From positions 6,900,001 to 6,964,000 of the forward strand of contig NC_089241.1 in the NCBI RefSeq assembly GCF_000512585.2: a DNA stretch of 64,000 bases. Reading direction: 5' to 3'. Origin of the DNA: Kwoniella bestiolae CBS 10118. Lineage: Eukaryota > Basidiomycota > Tremellomycetes > Tremellales > Cryptococcaceae. The notes under the pieces were generated by a model. The model was not told the origin of the DNA, searched no databases, and was given only the letters and a program-made list of their open reading frames with translations. Shown piece by piece: positions 46,977-58,287 of the stretch (the first letter of the stretch is position 1; each line of letters begins with the position of its first letter). Both the position numbers and the translations under genes were made by a program.

Positions 46977-47597
46977 TCAGTTCAACTGAAGCTAGCTGAA
47001 TGAGAAGAAGATGAGAATAATCAGTACTGTATTTATTCATTCCCGCTTATTTGTAGAATATGATTGATGAGTTATGAATTATATATGACTATTGTAGATC
47101 AAGTCGAGGTGCATGTACAGTAGAGAATAAAACAGAGTATCGTCGATCTCGTAGTCGTTGGTCAAAAGAGGCCAACAGGGTCAGATCAGATGAAAAGTCA
47201 GATTCCGTCTCTGAGGCTGTATCATAACCACAAGCATCATCTTTGGTACGATACACTTACATGGTATCGTGTAATGCGATAGGTCAATATTTAGCAAACA
47301 GGGCTCAAGACAGATCGTATCAATTCAAGTCAGAGTAAACGAATCAACCCGATCAAAGCAGAGCACATGATATTCATATCATCATACCATGACATGTCAC
47401 ATTGAATAAACTAAAACCAGAAACGAAGAGAGATGAAAGAATGCACAATGATAAAGATAAAAAGGAAGGATGGGAATAGTATAACGAAGATTTGACTTTC
47501 ATATCCAATTTTCTCTCTCCTGCTCGGCCCAAAGGACCCAATCGCACTTTGTTTTGATTTCCGCGCCAGATCTTGACCCATGCAGTTGACGTATCGC
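46977..47597. other. Convergent intergenic region
   Basis: 621 bp between the 45935 gene (+) and PCNA (-). The stretch 47010-47470 is AT-rich without ORF or repeat structure; no feature recognised. Confidence 0.4.
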
Positions 47598-49248
47598 TTA
47601 CTCGTCAGAGATCTACAAGACCCAAAAGGTGATCAGCAAGCCATCCCTTCCTCTCTCATCGAAATAGATATAAATATCGCTATGATCTCTATAAACAGCT
47701 GCCGAGTCAAGTAAAAGATAAAACCCACTTTAGGAGCCAAGAAGAACTGCAACGTCCCTTGCTCGAAATCGAACTGAACCAATAACGGAACGTCATTTGA
47801 CATGTGCAAGCTTACTTCTCTGGCTAATGGCGCAGATTTGGCAAAGTTGGTCAGGTATTTGAGGGAGAAGGTGAGCGAGACTTGTTTTTCGAGGATGATC
47901 GATACGCCAATTTCGTCGGATCCTGAGTCGTCTTTCTTGGCTTTTTTGGTGGTCTATCAAATGTCAAACGAGTTGGTGGGAATTAGAACGGTCAAAGTAG
48001 ACTGTTTGTAACCGATTGATGTACTAGCACTCACCTTGGCTTTACCGTTGGATTTCCTCTTCTTTGATCGATCTTCGTCATCTTGTTCGTCCTCTACGTT
48101 ATAGTAAAATCATCAGCATCTCTCATTTGACATATTGTATCCATTTGAATGAGATGTGCAATGGGAAAACAAAGGTAGACTCCACTCACCCCCCTCCTCA
48201 TCATCAATCTCAGGCTTCTCATCCTCCTCAATCTCCTCCTCGTCCTCCTCATCCGGATCCCTCTTCACAGCCGCCTTCTTAGAAGACGACCCCCCACCGG
48301 ATCGGTCGGTCCCCGCAGATTGTTTCAAGAGAACACTACCGTTCCCCACTTCACCTTCCGAGCTGAACCTCACACCTTCCTTTGACGCTTCGATCTTGAC
48401 GCTTTCTCCCAACGCCGCGAGATCTCGACAGATTCGCTGGAACTCTGCAGAGGACATTGTGATGGTAGCGTCGTATTGCGTGTCGGGTATTCCGAGGTGT
48501 TCTTGGTCGATGTCCATGAGTTTCATCTCGTACTCGCCTACTCTGTCTTCCTCTGCGGGCAAGTACAGCGAAGAATATCAGCTCAATCCTGCGAAGGAGG
48601 AATTGCCCGGATATAGACTCATGGACGTGACTGATAGACGGCTGGAGTTGTTGTCCTATACTTCGGATGTGTAAATGTTGTCGAGATACAGCTACACTTA
48701 CTAGGAGACTCAAATACCAAACCAAGCGAATCGGCATCATCGGGCGCCTTGAGAGTAACGACGTCTTGGTCTTTAGCACATTTGAGGATTTTAGTGAGGG
48801 AAGTAAGCTATGATCATTGACAGTGATTTAGTTAGCTCTGTTTATGACTACGATAATGATTGAGCTCACGTTAACACCCAATGGCATATTTCGATCACAT
48901 CGGTAGGACTCGAATTGCTCAGCTACGAGTTTGAGGGAGACCAACGCTACGTGCGAGTTGTCCATTGCTTGGAGGGCCTATATCGTGTTTCTCAGTCAGC
49001 TTGTCGTCTTCGCTCAGACATACACGTTACTACTAGCTGGAGGAGTAAGATCCACTTACAATACCTTCATCGGTACAGTCGAGGTTACCATCTGTGACCA
49101 ATTCTTTGATAGCTATATGATATAGCGTATGTCAGTAAGGATATCTCTCAACCTTGACACATTTATCCCGACGCGAGGAAGCAGAATATTACACACCATC
49201 TAGGAGCTTTTTGAGAACGGCAGCTTGTTTAACTCTTGCTTCTAACAT
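47598..49248 (-). CDS. POL30: PCNA sliding clamp with large charged insertion
   Basis: PCNA is the homotrimeric DNA sliding clamp for replicative polymerases, ligase and repair. About nine exons give roughly 327 residues, against about 258-261 usually. Seen: MLEARVKQAAVLKKLLDAIK, LVTDGNLDCTDEGIALQAMD, NSHVALVSLKL, RNMPLGVNLTSLTKILKCAK, LVFESPKEDRVGEYEMKLMD, QEHLGIPDTQYDATITMSSA (interdomain connector), then the second domain to GSVLLK (residue 183) and the C-terminus LQFFLAPKISDE. Between residue 183 and about 265 lies an insertion: a Gly/Ser part, an acidic Asp/Glu block, and Lys-rich clusters (RSKKRKSNGKAK, KKAKKDDSG). It replaces the short loop of about 12 residues. Two introns fall inside it, and flanking strands are intact. 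Confidence 0.93.
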
Positions 49249-49479
49249 TGCGACGGTTTCGGTGACTTAGAGGATAAGGATAGGAGAGGATACTTTGTGT
49301 TGAAGAATGGTAATTGAGAATGAGGATTGATATGAAAAGTGAGAAAGTGAGAAGATGAGAAGATGAGAAGGAAGAGGCGCGTCGATATATGTGTACTGTA
49401 CTGATACTGATCGCGTAGTACAGTAGCAGGAGAGGAGATCGAGTACATATGAGACGGGATCAAATATTACTCTACTTGT

Positions 49480-49485
49480 ACGCGT
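49480..49485. promoter_or_regulatory. MluI cell-cycle box upstream of PCNA (proximal)
   Basis: ACGCGT, 232 bp upstream of the PCNA start. It is the binding core of the fungal G1/S factor MBF; PCNA genes are known MBF targets in yeasts. Use here is inferred. Confidence 0.55.
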
Positions 49486-49560
49486 CAACCTGGTCATGTT
49501 CGTGAAATGATAACGTGCAGTGATTATAAAGATAATGACACGTGTGATATTCGTGATGAT

Positions 49561-49566
49561 ACGCGT
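49561..49566. promoter_or_regulatory. MluI cell-cycle box upstream of PCNA (distal)
   Basis: Second ACGCGT, 313 bp upstream of PCNA and 240 bp upstream of SAC1 on the other side of the divergent gap. Two copies in a gap of 557 bp are more than expected by chance. Confidence 0.55.
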
Positions 49567-49805
49567 AGGTCCGTGTGGTGGTGTCATACCTAGCAGTACT
49601 ATGGTTGTACTGTATGTTGTACTCGTAAATACGCAGTAACAGTATATTGAACAACGTTCATCTTGGTAATACCTGTCAAGATTGATTGACTTACTCTCTT
49701 CATTCATCCACCGTCTACAACCCTCATTCAACACTAGTGCTGTGTGTGGTAGTCACCCTCTCCTGACCTCATCGACCAGCTGTTCAGCTCAAAAGAAGAC
49801 TAAAG

Positions 49806-52800
49806 ATGTCATCTTATAATACCTTGCCAGTAAGTCATCTGCAGTCCCTTATCTCTTCCAAAGTTCACATTCCCAGGCGAGATGTTCATGGCTGAGTCTG
49901 CACTACCACAGCTCCACGAGACACTCAACCTATACGTATCTCCCACAGCATACGTATTCGAACCTGCCTCCTCGTCTTCGCCTACTCATGGCTTCGATGG
50001 ACCTGCATTCGTCAATGAGAAGGATTCGAGGGAGAGTCTGTATGTGGATAGAAGGACGGGTAGAATGAGCTTGAATGGTGAGTTGAAATGTACTTGGCCT
50101 CCTACCGATTCCACATAGTAAATCACACAAAAACTGCTTCACAACTCTAGCTAACTCGAATACGTGGTACCAGAATCATCCCAAATACCATTCGGAAAGG
50201 AAAAAGTGATAACATGCTATGGGATCATCGGAACTCTGAGTCTTGCCACGAGTGAGTGATCAAGATCTTCTCACTATTTCGGGTATGATCAATTATTTTT
50301 GAACGATTCGACTTATCTTCGATTTCTGTACAACACAGCCGACTTCCTCCTAATCATAACCTCCCGCACACCCTCCTGCCGACTCCTCTCCCAACCCATA
50401 TACCTAGCCACGGATTTCCGTCTCCTACCTCTATCACCCCTATCTACCTCGTCCACCATCCTCGACCACCCAGTGGAGAAGGAATTGATATCCCTAGTGG
50501 AACAAGGGTTGAAATCCGGTAGATTGTGGTTCTCGTACGGCTGGGATCTGACAAATTCCCTGCAGAGGCAGAATGAGATTGCGCAGGACGATGCAAGGAA
50601 GGAATGGCCATTGTGGAAGAAAGCGGATGAAAGGTTTTTCTGGAATAGGTATTTGATGGGGAAGATGATTGATCTGACGGAGAATGGGGGTGTCGATGTG
50701 AGTTGGTTTTTACGTCACCATCCAGAATGCGGGATGAACGATTTTAGCATTGGCAATTATATAATTGACGATTAATGCTAATACAATTCTCGACATTACA
50801 GTTGAGCAGGTTCATTTTACCTGTGATGTACGGATGTGAGTATTACAGTTCCCACTTCTTCTTCTGTCAATTATGACCTACCGCTTCCCCTCCATCTACT
50901 CTCCGTCATATCGATTTTCACGCATGATCTATCCGTACCTCAAAACCTATACTTACAGTTGCTTGTGCGTTAGCCGTCGAGCTCCGCTCAACAACCCTAA
51001 ACAACCGAGACCTCCTCTTCCTCCTCATCTCAAGACGATCAAGACATCGAGCCGGTACTCGATACTTCTCGCGAGGTCTCAACTCGCAAGGTCATACATC
51101 AAATTTCAACGAGACCGAACAAATAGTCTTGTTTGATCCTTTGCCCGAACATGGGAATCCAAACTCGTCTAGAAAGGGTAGAGTAGATGGAAGGGAGAGG
51201 TTGAGTTTCGTTCAGACTCGAGGGAGTGTTCCGTTGTTCTGGGCTGAAGTTAATAATTTGAGGTATAAGCCTGATTTACAGATTATGGATTATACTGAGA
51301 CGGTGAGTTTGTTTCGCCGAGTAAAGAGTGTACGGGTCGACACAGCATTCATCCGCTCGCAACGTGATAATGTCCAATAGACTTGGGATCCAGCTGATAT
51401 CCTTTCTTTTGACTCAGCCCAATGCCCTCTCAACCCACCTCCACTCAATGATCGACCTCTACGGCGACGTCCATCTCGTCAATCTGGTCAATCAAAAGGG
51501 CCACGAACAACCCGTCAAAGAGGCCTTTGAGCGATACATGTCCCTCGTCGCATCGAGTGATCCAAAAATCAACGAGAAAGCACACTACCTATATTTCGAC
51601 TTCCACCATGAATGTCGAAAACTCCGATTCGACAAGATCCAACTTCTGATAGATAGGCTGGAACCTGATTTAGACAAGATGGCGTGGTTCCATTCTACCA
51701 ATCCTAGTTCTTCGCAGTATGGTAATTCTCATCACTCTTCTGAGAGTGGAGAGAATGCCACGGTACTGAGTAGACAGCAGGGGGTGATCAGGACGAACTG
51801 TATGGATTGTTTGGATAGGACCAACGTCGCTCAGTCTGCGCTTGGTCGGTGGGCGTTGAATAAGCAACTGAGGACTGTTGGGATTATCAGTGTCAAGGAG
51901 AGGGTGGAGGAGCATGAGGAGTTTATGACGATGTTCAGGCATGGTGAGTCGTGGACTATCATCATTAAATTCAATATTACCGTTATTTGATGTTTCAGAG
52001 ACGCCATTGGAATGAGGAGATCATCTCTCGCGGGTTTCTTCCGATCATCATGATCACAACATTCATGTGGATATTATAGAGGCTGATTTCTGTTGATTTA
52101 TTTAGTCTGGGCAGACCACGGTGACACCGTCTCGAGAGCATATGCAGGTACAGGTGCCCTGAAAGCGGATTACACGAGGACAGGTACAAGATCAAAGGAA
52201 GGGATGTTGCAAGATGGTTATAAGAGTGTGATGAGGTATATAAGGAATAACTTCTTCGATGGTGATCGACAGGTGAGTGCGATGACATTGAGTCTCGTTA
52301 CTTCAGATCCGGAATAGTGCTGATCACCTGGACCGCGATAGGACGCATTTGATATACTCACCGGTGCTTGGGTAGCGAAGAGAGGCGGTATTCCTCCTTT
52401 GACCGATACGAGGCCATTGCTCATGCGAGCTGTGAGTTAGCCTCCTTGTGACGTCGTTTCTCGAACCTAGCTCATGCTATTTATGTTCTCAGATGCCGTA
52501 TATCTTGGCTTTCGCACTTACGATGATTCTGGCTGCTGTCACATTACCAAGAACCAGTGGTGAGTGAGACTTGTCCGTCTCAGGGCTATGGTATCTACTA
52601 ACGAATGGTCATGATCTACTGTAGAACTCTCCATCTACTCATTCTTGGTACTCTGGGTGTTCTTAGCTTTCTTCTCAGGATCGTATATCTGGGGTAACGT
52701 GAGTTCTACTTTATTGTCAAATACAGATCTATGATTATGATCCAGAAACTCAGGTAGCTAACATATTATCTTCGAATGTCTCAGGGAACATCGTACGTCT

Positions 52801-53015
52801 CGTGGCCAAGGTTGAACCCCCCTCTTGAAGTACTTTCATGGAACGGTCCAGGCGCGCGATCAATAGCCAGAGGAAGAGGTCTGTCACTTGCCAATGTGAT
52901 TCCCATCTTTGCGAAGAAGAATGCTGCGGCCACTGGGGGGATTGGAGGTAGACCCGCGGTATATAAGATGGAGGAGGTTGAGCTGGGTAAGAGGAAGGGA
53001 GCGTTGATTGATTGA
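49806..53015 (+). CDS. SAC1: Phosphoinositide phosphatase Sac1
   Basis: Sac1 dephosphorylates PI4P (also PI3P) at the ER/Golgi membrane. Exon 1 is 49806-49829 (MSSYNTLP), exon 2 begins at 49922 (LHETLNLYVSPTAYVFEP). N-terminal SAC domain: CYGIIGTLSLATTDFLLIIT and WPLWKKADERFFWNRYLMGK. The catalytic CX5R motif is RTNCMDCLDRTN, followed by ALGRWALNKQLRTVGI. After DGYKSVMRYIRNNFFDGDRQ come two membrane segments near the C-terminus (PYILAFALTMILAAVTLP and YSFLVLWVFLAFFSGSYI), as in the yeast enzyme. The product ends at 53015 (GKRKGALID). More than nine short introns. The catalytic motif is intact, so an active enzyme is expected. Confidence 0.94.
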
Positions 53016-53324
53016 TCAGATGGTAGTGTGAGCGTTGTATATAGGATATTCGTGAATGGGAGTCTGGGAATAGTAGATCAGGGGAAAGTATAAGACAAGA
53101 TGGGATGAATGGTTATTTTTGGTACGACAATTAGATTGATATGACTATAGAGTAGTTCAAGTATGATATGAGATAATTATGTTCATGTCCATGTTCATGA
53201 GAAGCGAGTCAACTTATCACAGGGTATATTTCATTAAATCACATGGAAAATTGTATACAATTGGGGTGTTGCAAATAGCGTGACGTAGCTTGACGTTTAG
53301 TGTACATATAAGAAGAAGTGTTTA
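53016..53324. other. Convergent intergenic region
   Basis: 309 bp between SAC1 (+) and calpain-like C (-). No feature recognised. Confidence 0.4.
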
Positions 53325-54472
53325 TCAATACTTAAGGACGATCAAACTTTCGTAACCCCGTTTCAACTCCTCCGGAGCACTCAAACGCGGTTCTGCCCAT
53401 TGCCCGTAAATCTCTGTAGTCGTTATTCTATCAACGTCAAAGCAATGCATTATCGTCAGCTTCGCACTACAGTCACGAGGGGATACAGCCAAAACCAGAG
53501 ATGGCTTGACTAACTCTGTATCTGATTTGATATCAACTACAACCCTGTTGAACTTTGTGCTTCCCTGTTCTATGACTCTCTCGAGTATGACGATTTGGTT
53601 CTCTTTGAAGAGTTTCACTATTCGTACGAGTCGACGTTAGTCTATCAAGAGATCCGCCATCTCGATCCAAGCCAGAAACAAAACTCACGATACTCGTCAT
53701 TTGACATATCCCTCACATCGTACTGTTCAGGTGTTAGACCAGTCAAGAGGTTCAGTACGTTTATGGGCGAAGCTTGATCGTCTTCGATCCAGTGCGAGGA
53801 TGCGGATGGCGAGATGGAATCGTATATGGCAAGTTCGAGACCCTGCCACCACCTACAAAAGTATCATGGTTGAGCAGTTTACAGTGTACAGTGTAGAGTG
53901 TACGGACCGTGGACTCACCAATTCCCAAAGTCCGGATTGATCGTAGGAGGGAACCTACCATTCACCTCCCCAACATCATATATGAAAGCCTTTCTCCCCC
54001 CCTCCTCCGTCGAGCTACTAACATTATGCAAGAGAAAAGACGCGTTGGTCGTCTTCACCCCCCTGACCCCTCTCCCATGGGTCAGATCGAGGATATGGTC
54101 ATCTATCCAATTTGGGGGTGGGTGAAGGGCGAGAGCAGCTAGGGAATGTTTGATTCCCAGGTCGTTTTGGAGGCGGATCGCTAGATATTTCTTTGTAAGT
54201 TACGCATGACAGGACAGATCAGCTTGTTAAGTGTAGGCTAATACACTTACCCACACTTATATCTGTATAGACGGGTCCCTCGGGTCTCATTAATTGTTTA
54301 CCCTCCTCTTCACGAGGACCAATATCACTTGCAGCTACCGTCGCTGCCAGAGCGAATGGGATGGCCAAAAGGATGACAGCTGAAATACATCTCGACAAGT
54401 CAACTTGCTCGAACACTCCACTGCTCTCGGATGGGATCTCCATCTCGACTTACCTTGTTTGATGGAGAACAT
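53325..54472 (-). CDS. Calpain-like secreted protein C, dispersed paralog
   Basis: Five exons (54454-54472, 54251-54379, 53919-54180, 53689-53852, 53325-53617) sum to 288 residues. Like paralogs A and B it has a 19-nt first exon and a signal-peptide-like start (MFSIKQAVILLAIPFALAAT). Shared segments are MRPEGPVYTDISVG, HSLAALALHPPP, FGNWWWQGLELAIYD and INVLNLLTGL. At the place of the calpain GDCW the sequence is AIRLQND, so the Cys is absent; the His seen in A and B (HTPVI) is also not kept (NQIVIL). Exon phases match A and B up to the last exon, where C lacks their final intron. It is inferred to be an older copy of the same pseudoprotease-like family. The family name rests on partial motif resemblance. 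Confidence 0.62.
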
Positions 54473-55425
54473 CGTGCTATATGTATTCGTATATTTATCA
54501 GACAGACTTTGTTAAAATTGTAATCAAGTCCAAATTAAATTGCAAAGATATTTGAGAATCTTTATTCACAATTGCACAATTGCGCCGAACGGTTTGTCAC
54601 TTATGATTTAGTATTTCTTACCCATGTTCAATTTGAGGTCGGCAAGAGTGTCGTAAATTGGATCCTTTCATGGGTAACTTACTGACAAAGGACGGGACGA
54701 GGAGAGGAGATGATTGATCAATTTGTGGGACCTGCCCCTTCCAAGCTTCAAAGGGTCCCCTCAATATTGGAGAGTCAGCGTAGGACGGAGGGCAACGGGA
54801 TTTCGTACCTACCGTTGAAGGTTGATGTCATACCCTGATTCGATAATTACACCAGCTAGCTACCGAACATTCTGTTCTTGTTCAAGTCGTCGCTTGGGTC
54901 TGCCTTGAGCGATTGCAAGATCAAAGAACCTGCAGAAAGAAGCCAGTATCTCCATGCTAACAAGTCATGTTCATGCCACTTCGATCGTCTAAAAGTTCCT
55001 TGACCTTCCATCGATGAATATAAACATGACTCCTGCCTAAATCAACTCTGAATGAAAACTCCTCGCGATGGAAACAGAGAATGCGGATGCTGTCGCTGTC
55101 TCCTTGGAGATCAGAGACCAAAATGGAGAAGAAAGGAAAGAACGAGACTGACCGGAGAAGAACCAGACATAAAGGTCTCACGCGAGCCGTTGCTGTGCGT
55201 TGTCACATCCTTTCAAAAATGATATGGCGGTCTTCTTCTCGAGGGACTACCTACCTTATTCCAATGGCAGGATCCGAATCACTGATCGATTCTACATTAT
55301 CGAGGTATCATCCCGCGTTTTTCGCTCTCCTCTTCATCTCTACACGCCCCTGCCTGAGATCTTCCCTTTTTCTGACTAAACGGAATAGAAGGTATTCCAA
55401 TAAAACCCAAGAGCGATATTGCAGA
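54473..55425. promoter_or_regulatory. Divergent gap between calpain-like C and Cys-rich protein 1
   Basis: 953 bp between head-to-head starts. It contains GACAAAGGACGGGAC at 54684-54698, identical to 12374-12388 upstream of calpain-like A, and CATGAAAGGATC (reverse strand, around 54660-54671) resembling the conserved block of A and B. An in-frame upstream ORF (from 55081) precedes Cys-rich protein 1 and is probably leader. Confidence 0.4.
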
Positions 55426-56349
55426 ATGTCAAGTTCGGAAGATGAGGCATCGGATGAAGAGATTTGTCAGTGTCCTCATTCGTTCCATAGATTGACCACG
55501 AATAGGGAAATCTGCGGACCCGCACTAGAGGGTTCAAAAGGATGTAGGAGATGTGTGAGTTCTCGTCCTCTCCCACCTTATCAGTCTGAATCCGGTGACT
55601 AAAGCTGTGTCTCCTCGCCTTTGTAGGTCCAGATCAAAGGCCATGGTCAGTCGTATCACTCTCAGTGGCAATCGCATGGCTCGGAACCAGGCGACAGATG
55701 GGCTGAGGGGCATGAAGAGTATGAAAAGTGGGAAAATAGTATCACGCAGATCGAGCGTTCCAAGTTGTCTAGGGTGGGGCCATATCGACATTGGCTGAAA
55801 CATGAGGGCGGAAGGGAGATAATGGGTCTTAATGCGAAACCGAGGAGGCGAAGTGGCAAAAACAAAAACAAGGCCAAGGGTAAAAATCGTGATGGTGATG
55901 ATTCTGGAAGTACCCCGAATGGCGTTCGGAGAAGCACTAGACTTTCAAAGCGAAATATCACCACGTTGTCGTCAAACACGTTGGATGCGGACACGTTGCG
56001 CATTTCGTCATACACTGAACCTACCGTGCCCCAAGAACATTCTGCTGCCGTAATGGATGACCTGAATAGACGATTCCTATCAGCACGCTCGCTCTCGTCG
56101 GCTGATTGTGGCATCTCGTCAGATTTCCAGAAACATTTCCCAAATATTCAGCTCCCTTCACATGTCCATCTACGCCACAAATCCAAAAAAGCGGACTTGA
56201 CTTCGAGCTCACCCCGTGACTCTGAGGCTTCCGCTCAAGGTGGCGAAAAACTTTGGTACCCTGTGGATCCACTGGCTGATGATGGCGTTGAGGATTTTGA
56301 CGAAGAGGATGAGCTTTGGGTTGCCAAGGCGATGGGAGATGATCGATAA
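55426..56349 (+). CDS. Cys-rich N-terminal tandem family protein 1
   Basis: Two exons (55426-55554, 55627-56349; phase-0 intron) give 283 residues. Exon 1 encodes an acidic start then a Cys module: CQCPHSFHRLTTNREIC and GSKGCRRC, pattern CxCP(H)..C..GCxxC, likely metal binding. Exon 2 holds the family core: GDRWAEGHEEYEKWENS, then GPYRHWLKHEGGREIMGL. A basic Lys/Arg-rich linker (RRRSGKNKNKAKGKNR), a segment DFQKHFPNIQLPSH and an acidic/aromatic end (DEEDELWVAKAMGDDR) follow. The same order of elements recurs in the two downstream copies. No known family is recognised. Basic linker plus a small Cys module may point to a nuclear protein; that is inference. Confidence 0.75.
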
Positions 56350-57065
56350 TAATAATGTGGAATAGTGTGTGCAGGTCACGTACACACAGGAGGCTTGCAG
56401 AGCATTGAAGATGTATGTACCGCTTTTTTTCCGACAATACGTTGAGCAAGGTCGAGACACCATTCATGTATGGTTACATCATGACATTCATCGCCGTACT
56501 TCTACGTGAGCGAGTGATTCTTCCCTGGCAATTGCCAACTGAGATTGCTATTGCGTTGTAGTTGTGTCACTATTCGGAGGTCACATTAGACCTTTTTCTC
56601 TTCCGCTATCGCTCCAAGTAAATGATAACCCGCAAAGGTGGACATGTGACTTCAACCCCGGCATGCCCTTGCTTGATCCCTCGCAGGTATGTTCCGCTGA
56701 CTCCAGATCCGAAATGTGGCGATAGGACAGCATAGGATCGTGAGACGTGATATCGCTCATTGGACATCCTTTGTCCGATCTCTTCAGAGGTAAGAAGCAA
56801 ATCCAGCAGTGAGAAGTCGGAAAATTTGTCGCGACATGTTTTATACTGACATTTTGACTCGACTGACATATACGAGAAGATATATCGAAGCTTCTGTTCT
56901 TCCCGCAGAACTGATTTTTACAGGTATAAATGTACAGCGGGTCCGAGGATGATGTTGGAGCAAGGTAAGACCCTATCTATAACAACCTCTCCGTTCTTCT
57001 ACGCGCATTTTCTTGGTCAGCCTGTCTAGTCAAATCTGTTTCCTTGACCGTGCCATATTAGCAAT
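56350..57065. other. Intergenic, partly duplicated
   Basis: 716 bp between tandem family copies 1 and 2. The stretch about 56540-56635 resembles 58785-58865 upstream of copy 3 (shared GATTGCTAT, GTTG.AGTT and TCCAAGTAAAT blocks), a footprint of the tandem duplication. No gene recognised. Confidence 0.45.
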
Positions 57066-58287
57066 ATGGCGCCCTGCCAATGCCCTCATAAGGTCCATTT
57101 CATCAAAATAGACCCCGATATATGTGAAGAGGCCACTGACGTGCGGACCTGCTGAGCTGCATGTGTGAGTGTTTTTCATCTTTCCATACGCCTCGACTGT
57201 ATGTAGCGATAGCCACTGCATGGATCGTACCTCTCTTCTGAGGTTGACCGGCGAGATCATCTGATCAAACTGTCGGAAGTGTTTAGCGTCATCCTTATAA
57301 ACACAAATCTCCGATGTACCAAGGATCGTATATTGACTTGCGAGTTTCACAGATCTCAAGGAAGGGGCATTCTGAGTCGTATCATCAACAAACTGAGAAC
57401 AGTGGGCTGGGAAAGGGCGATAGATGCTTTGAAGCATACTCAGAATTTCAAAGATGGGATGCATCCACTACGGAAGTGGTCCCACCGACCTGGTCCGGAG
57501 GAAGATATGAATTCTGGCTGAGACAAGCAGGTGGCTTCGAAGCATATGGGTTACCCAAGAGATCTAGGCATAATCGAAACAAAACACTCAACAAAACATC
57601 TGGAGATCTCAAAAGTAAGTCACAAGAATCTGATACCAATAGCAGCCCTGCAGGCCAGAGCGTGCCGCTCAGAAGGATCCTAAACGCGATATTGTCCGAA
57701 GCACAGGCAGCCAAGATACAGGGCAGACCTGGAGTTATAAGACCGTCCCCCCTGAGTTCAGAGACCATTTCTTCCCAAAACAACATGTCGCAGATGGTCA
57801 GTCCGAGGCAGAATCCCGATATAGTCGTGCGATCCCTGTAGAATTCCGAGAATATTTCCCTGATCCATCGCATTGGTCCCCAAGGCTTCAACGGCGCTCT
57901 CGAAGTCAGAGGCGAGACCATGCGGACATGCATTATGCTTCAGATCACGGCAGGGACAGCGAGCAGCCCTGCTTTCAAGAAGAGGGGTTCTAAAGTGGAC
58001 ATGAGACCGAGTGCAACGCCAGTGCCACTGAATATCAAGGGTCGATGAACCCACTTCAGTGGGTCCCCGATCACCAGCCTCAGATGGCGGATGATAGCCA
58101 GATCCTTGACGATTTCGCAATTGAAGAACAGTCGATGCCGTTGGACCAGTACACAACCTCAGGAGACAGCCAGTTGAATCAGAATGGGTACTCGTATGAG
58201 GACGACCCCTTTGCCCACATGCACAACGAGGAAGAAGTATGGCAGGATGTAGTCGATAGTCAACTATCCCCCTGGATCCCACAATGA
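57066..58287 (+). pseudogene. Cys-rich tandem family copy 2, decaying
   Basis: Exon 1 (57066-57164) encodes MAPCQCPHKVHFIKIDPDIC then, at the second last Cys of the module, an in-frame TGA (57153-57155) before the final Cys and a GTGAGT donor. Exon 2 from 57353 carries the core: ISRKGHSESYHQQTENSG, GDRCFEAYSEFQRWDAS and YEFWLRQAGGFEAYGL. Then the frame must change: a possible 44-nt intron (57615-57658, GT-AG) restores it and leads to PEFRDHFFPKQHV and EFREYFPDPSHW, the family's HFP segment. An in-frame TAA (57991-57993) follows, after which the same frame continues to the family-like end EEEVWQDVVDSQLS at 58287. Two stops in one frame make a pseudogene most likely; expressed short forms cannot be excluded. 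Confidence 0.65.
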
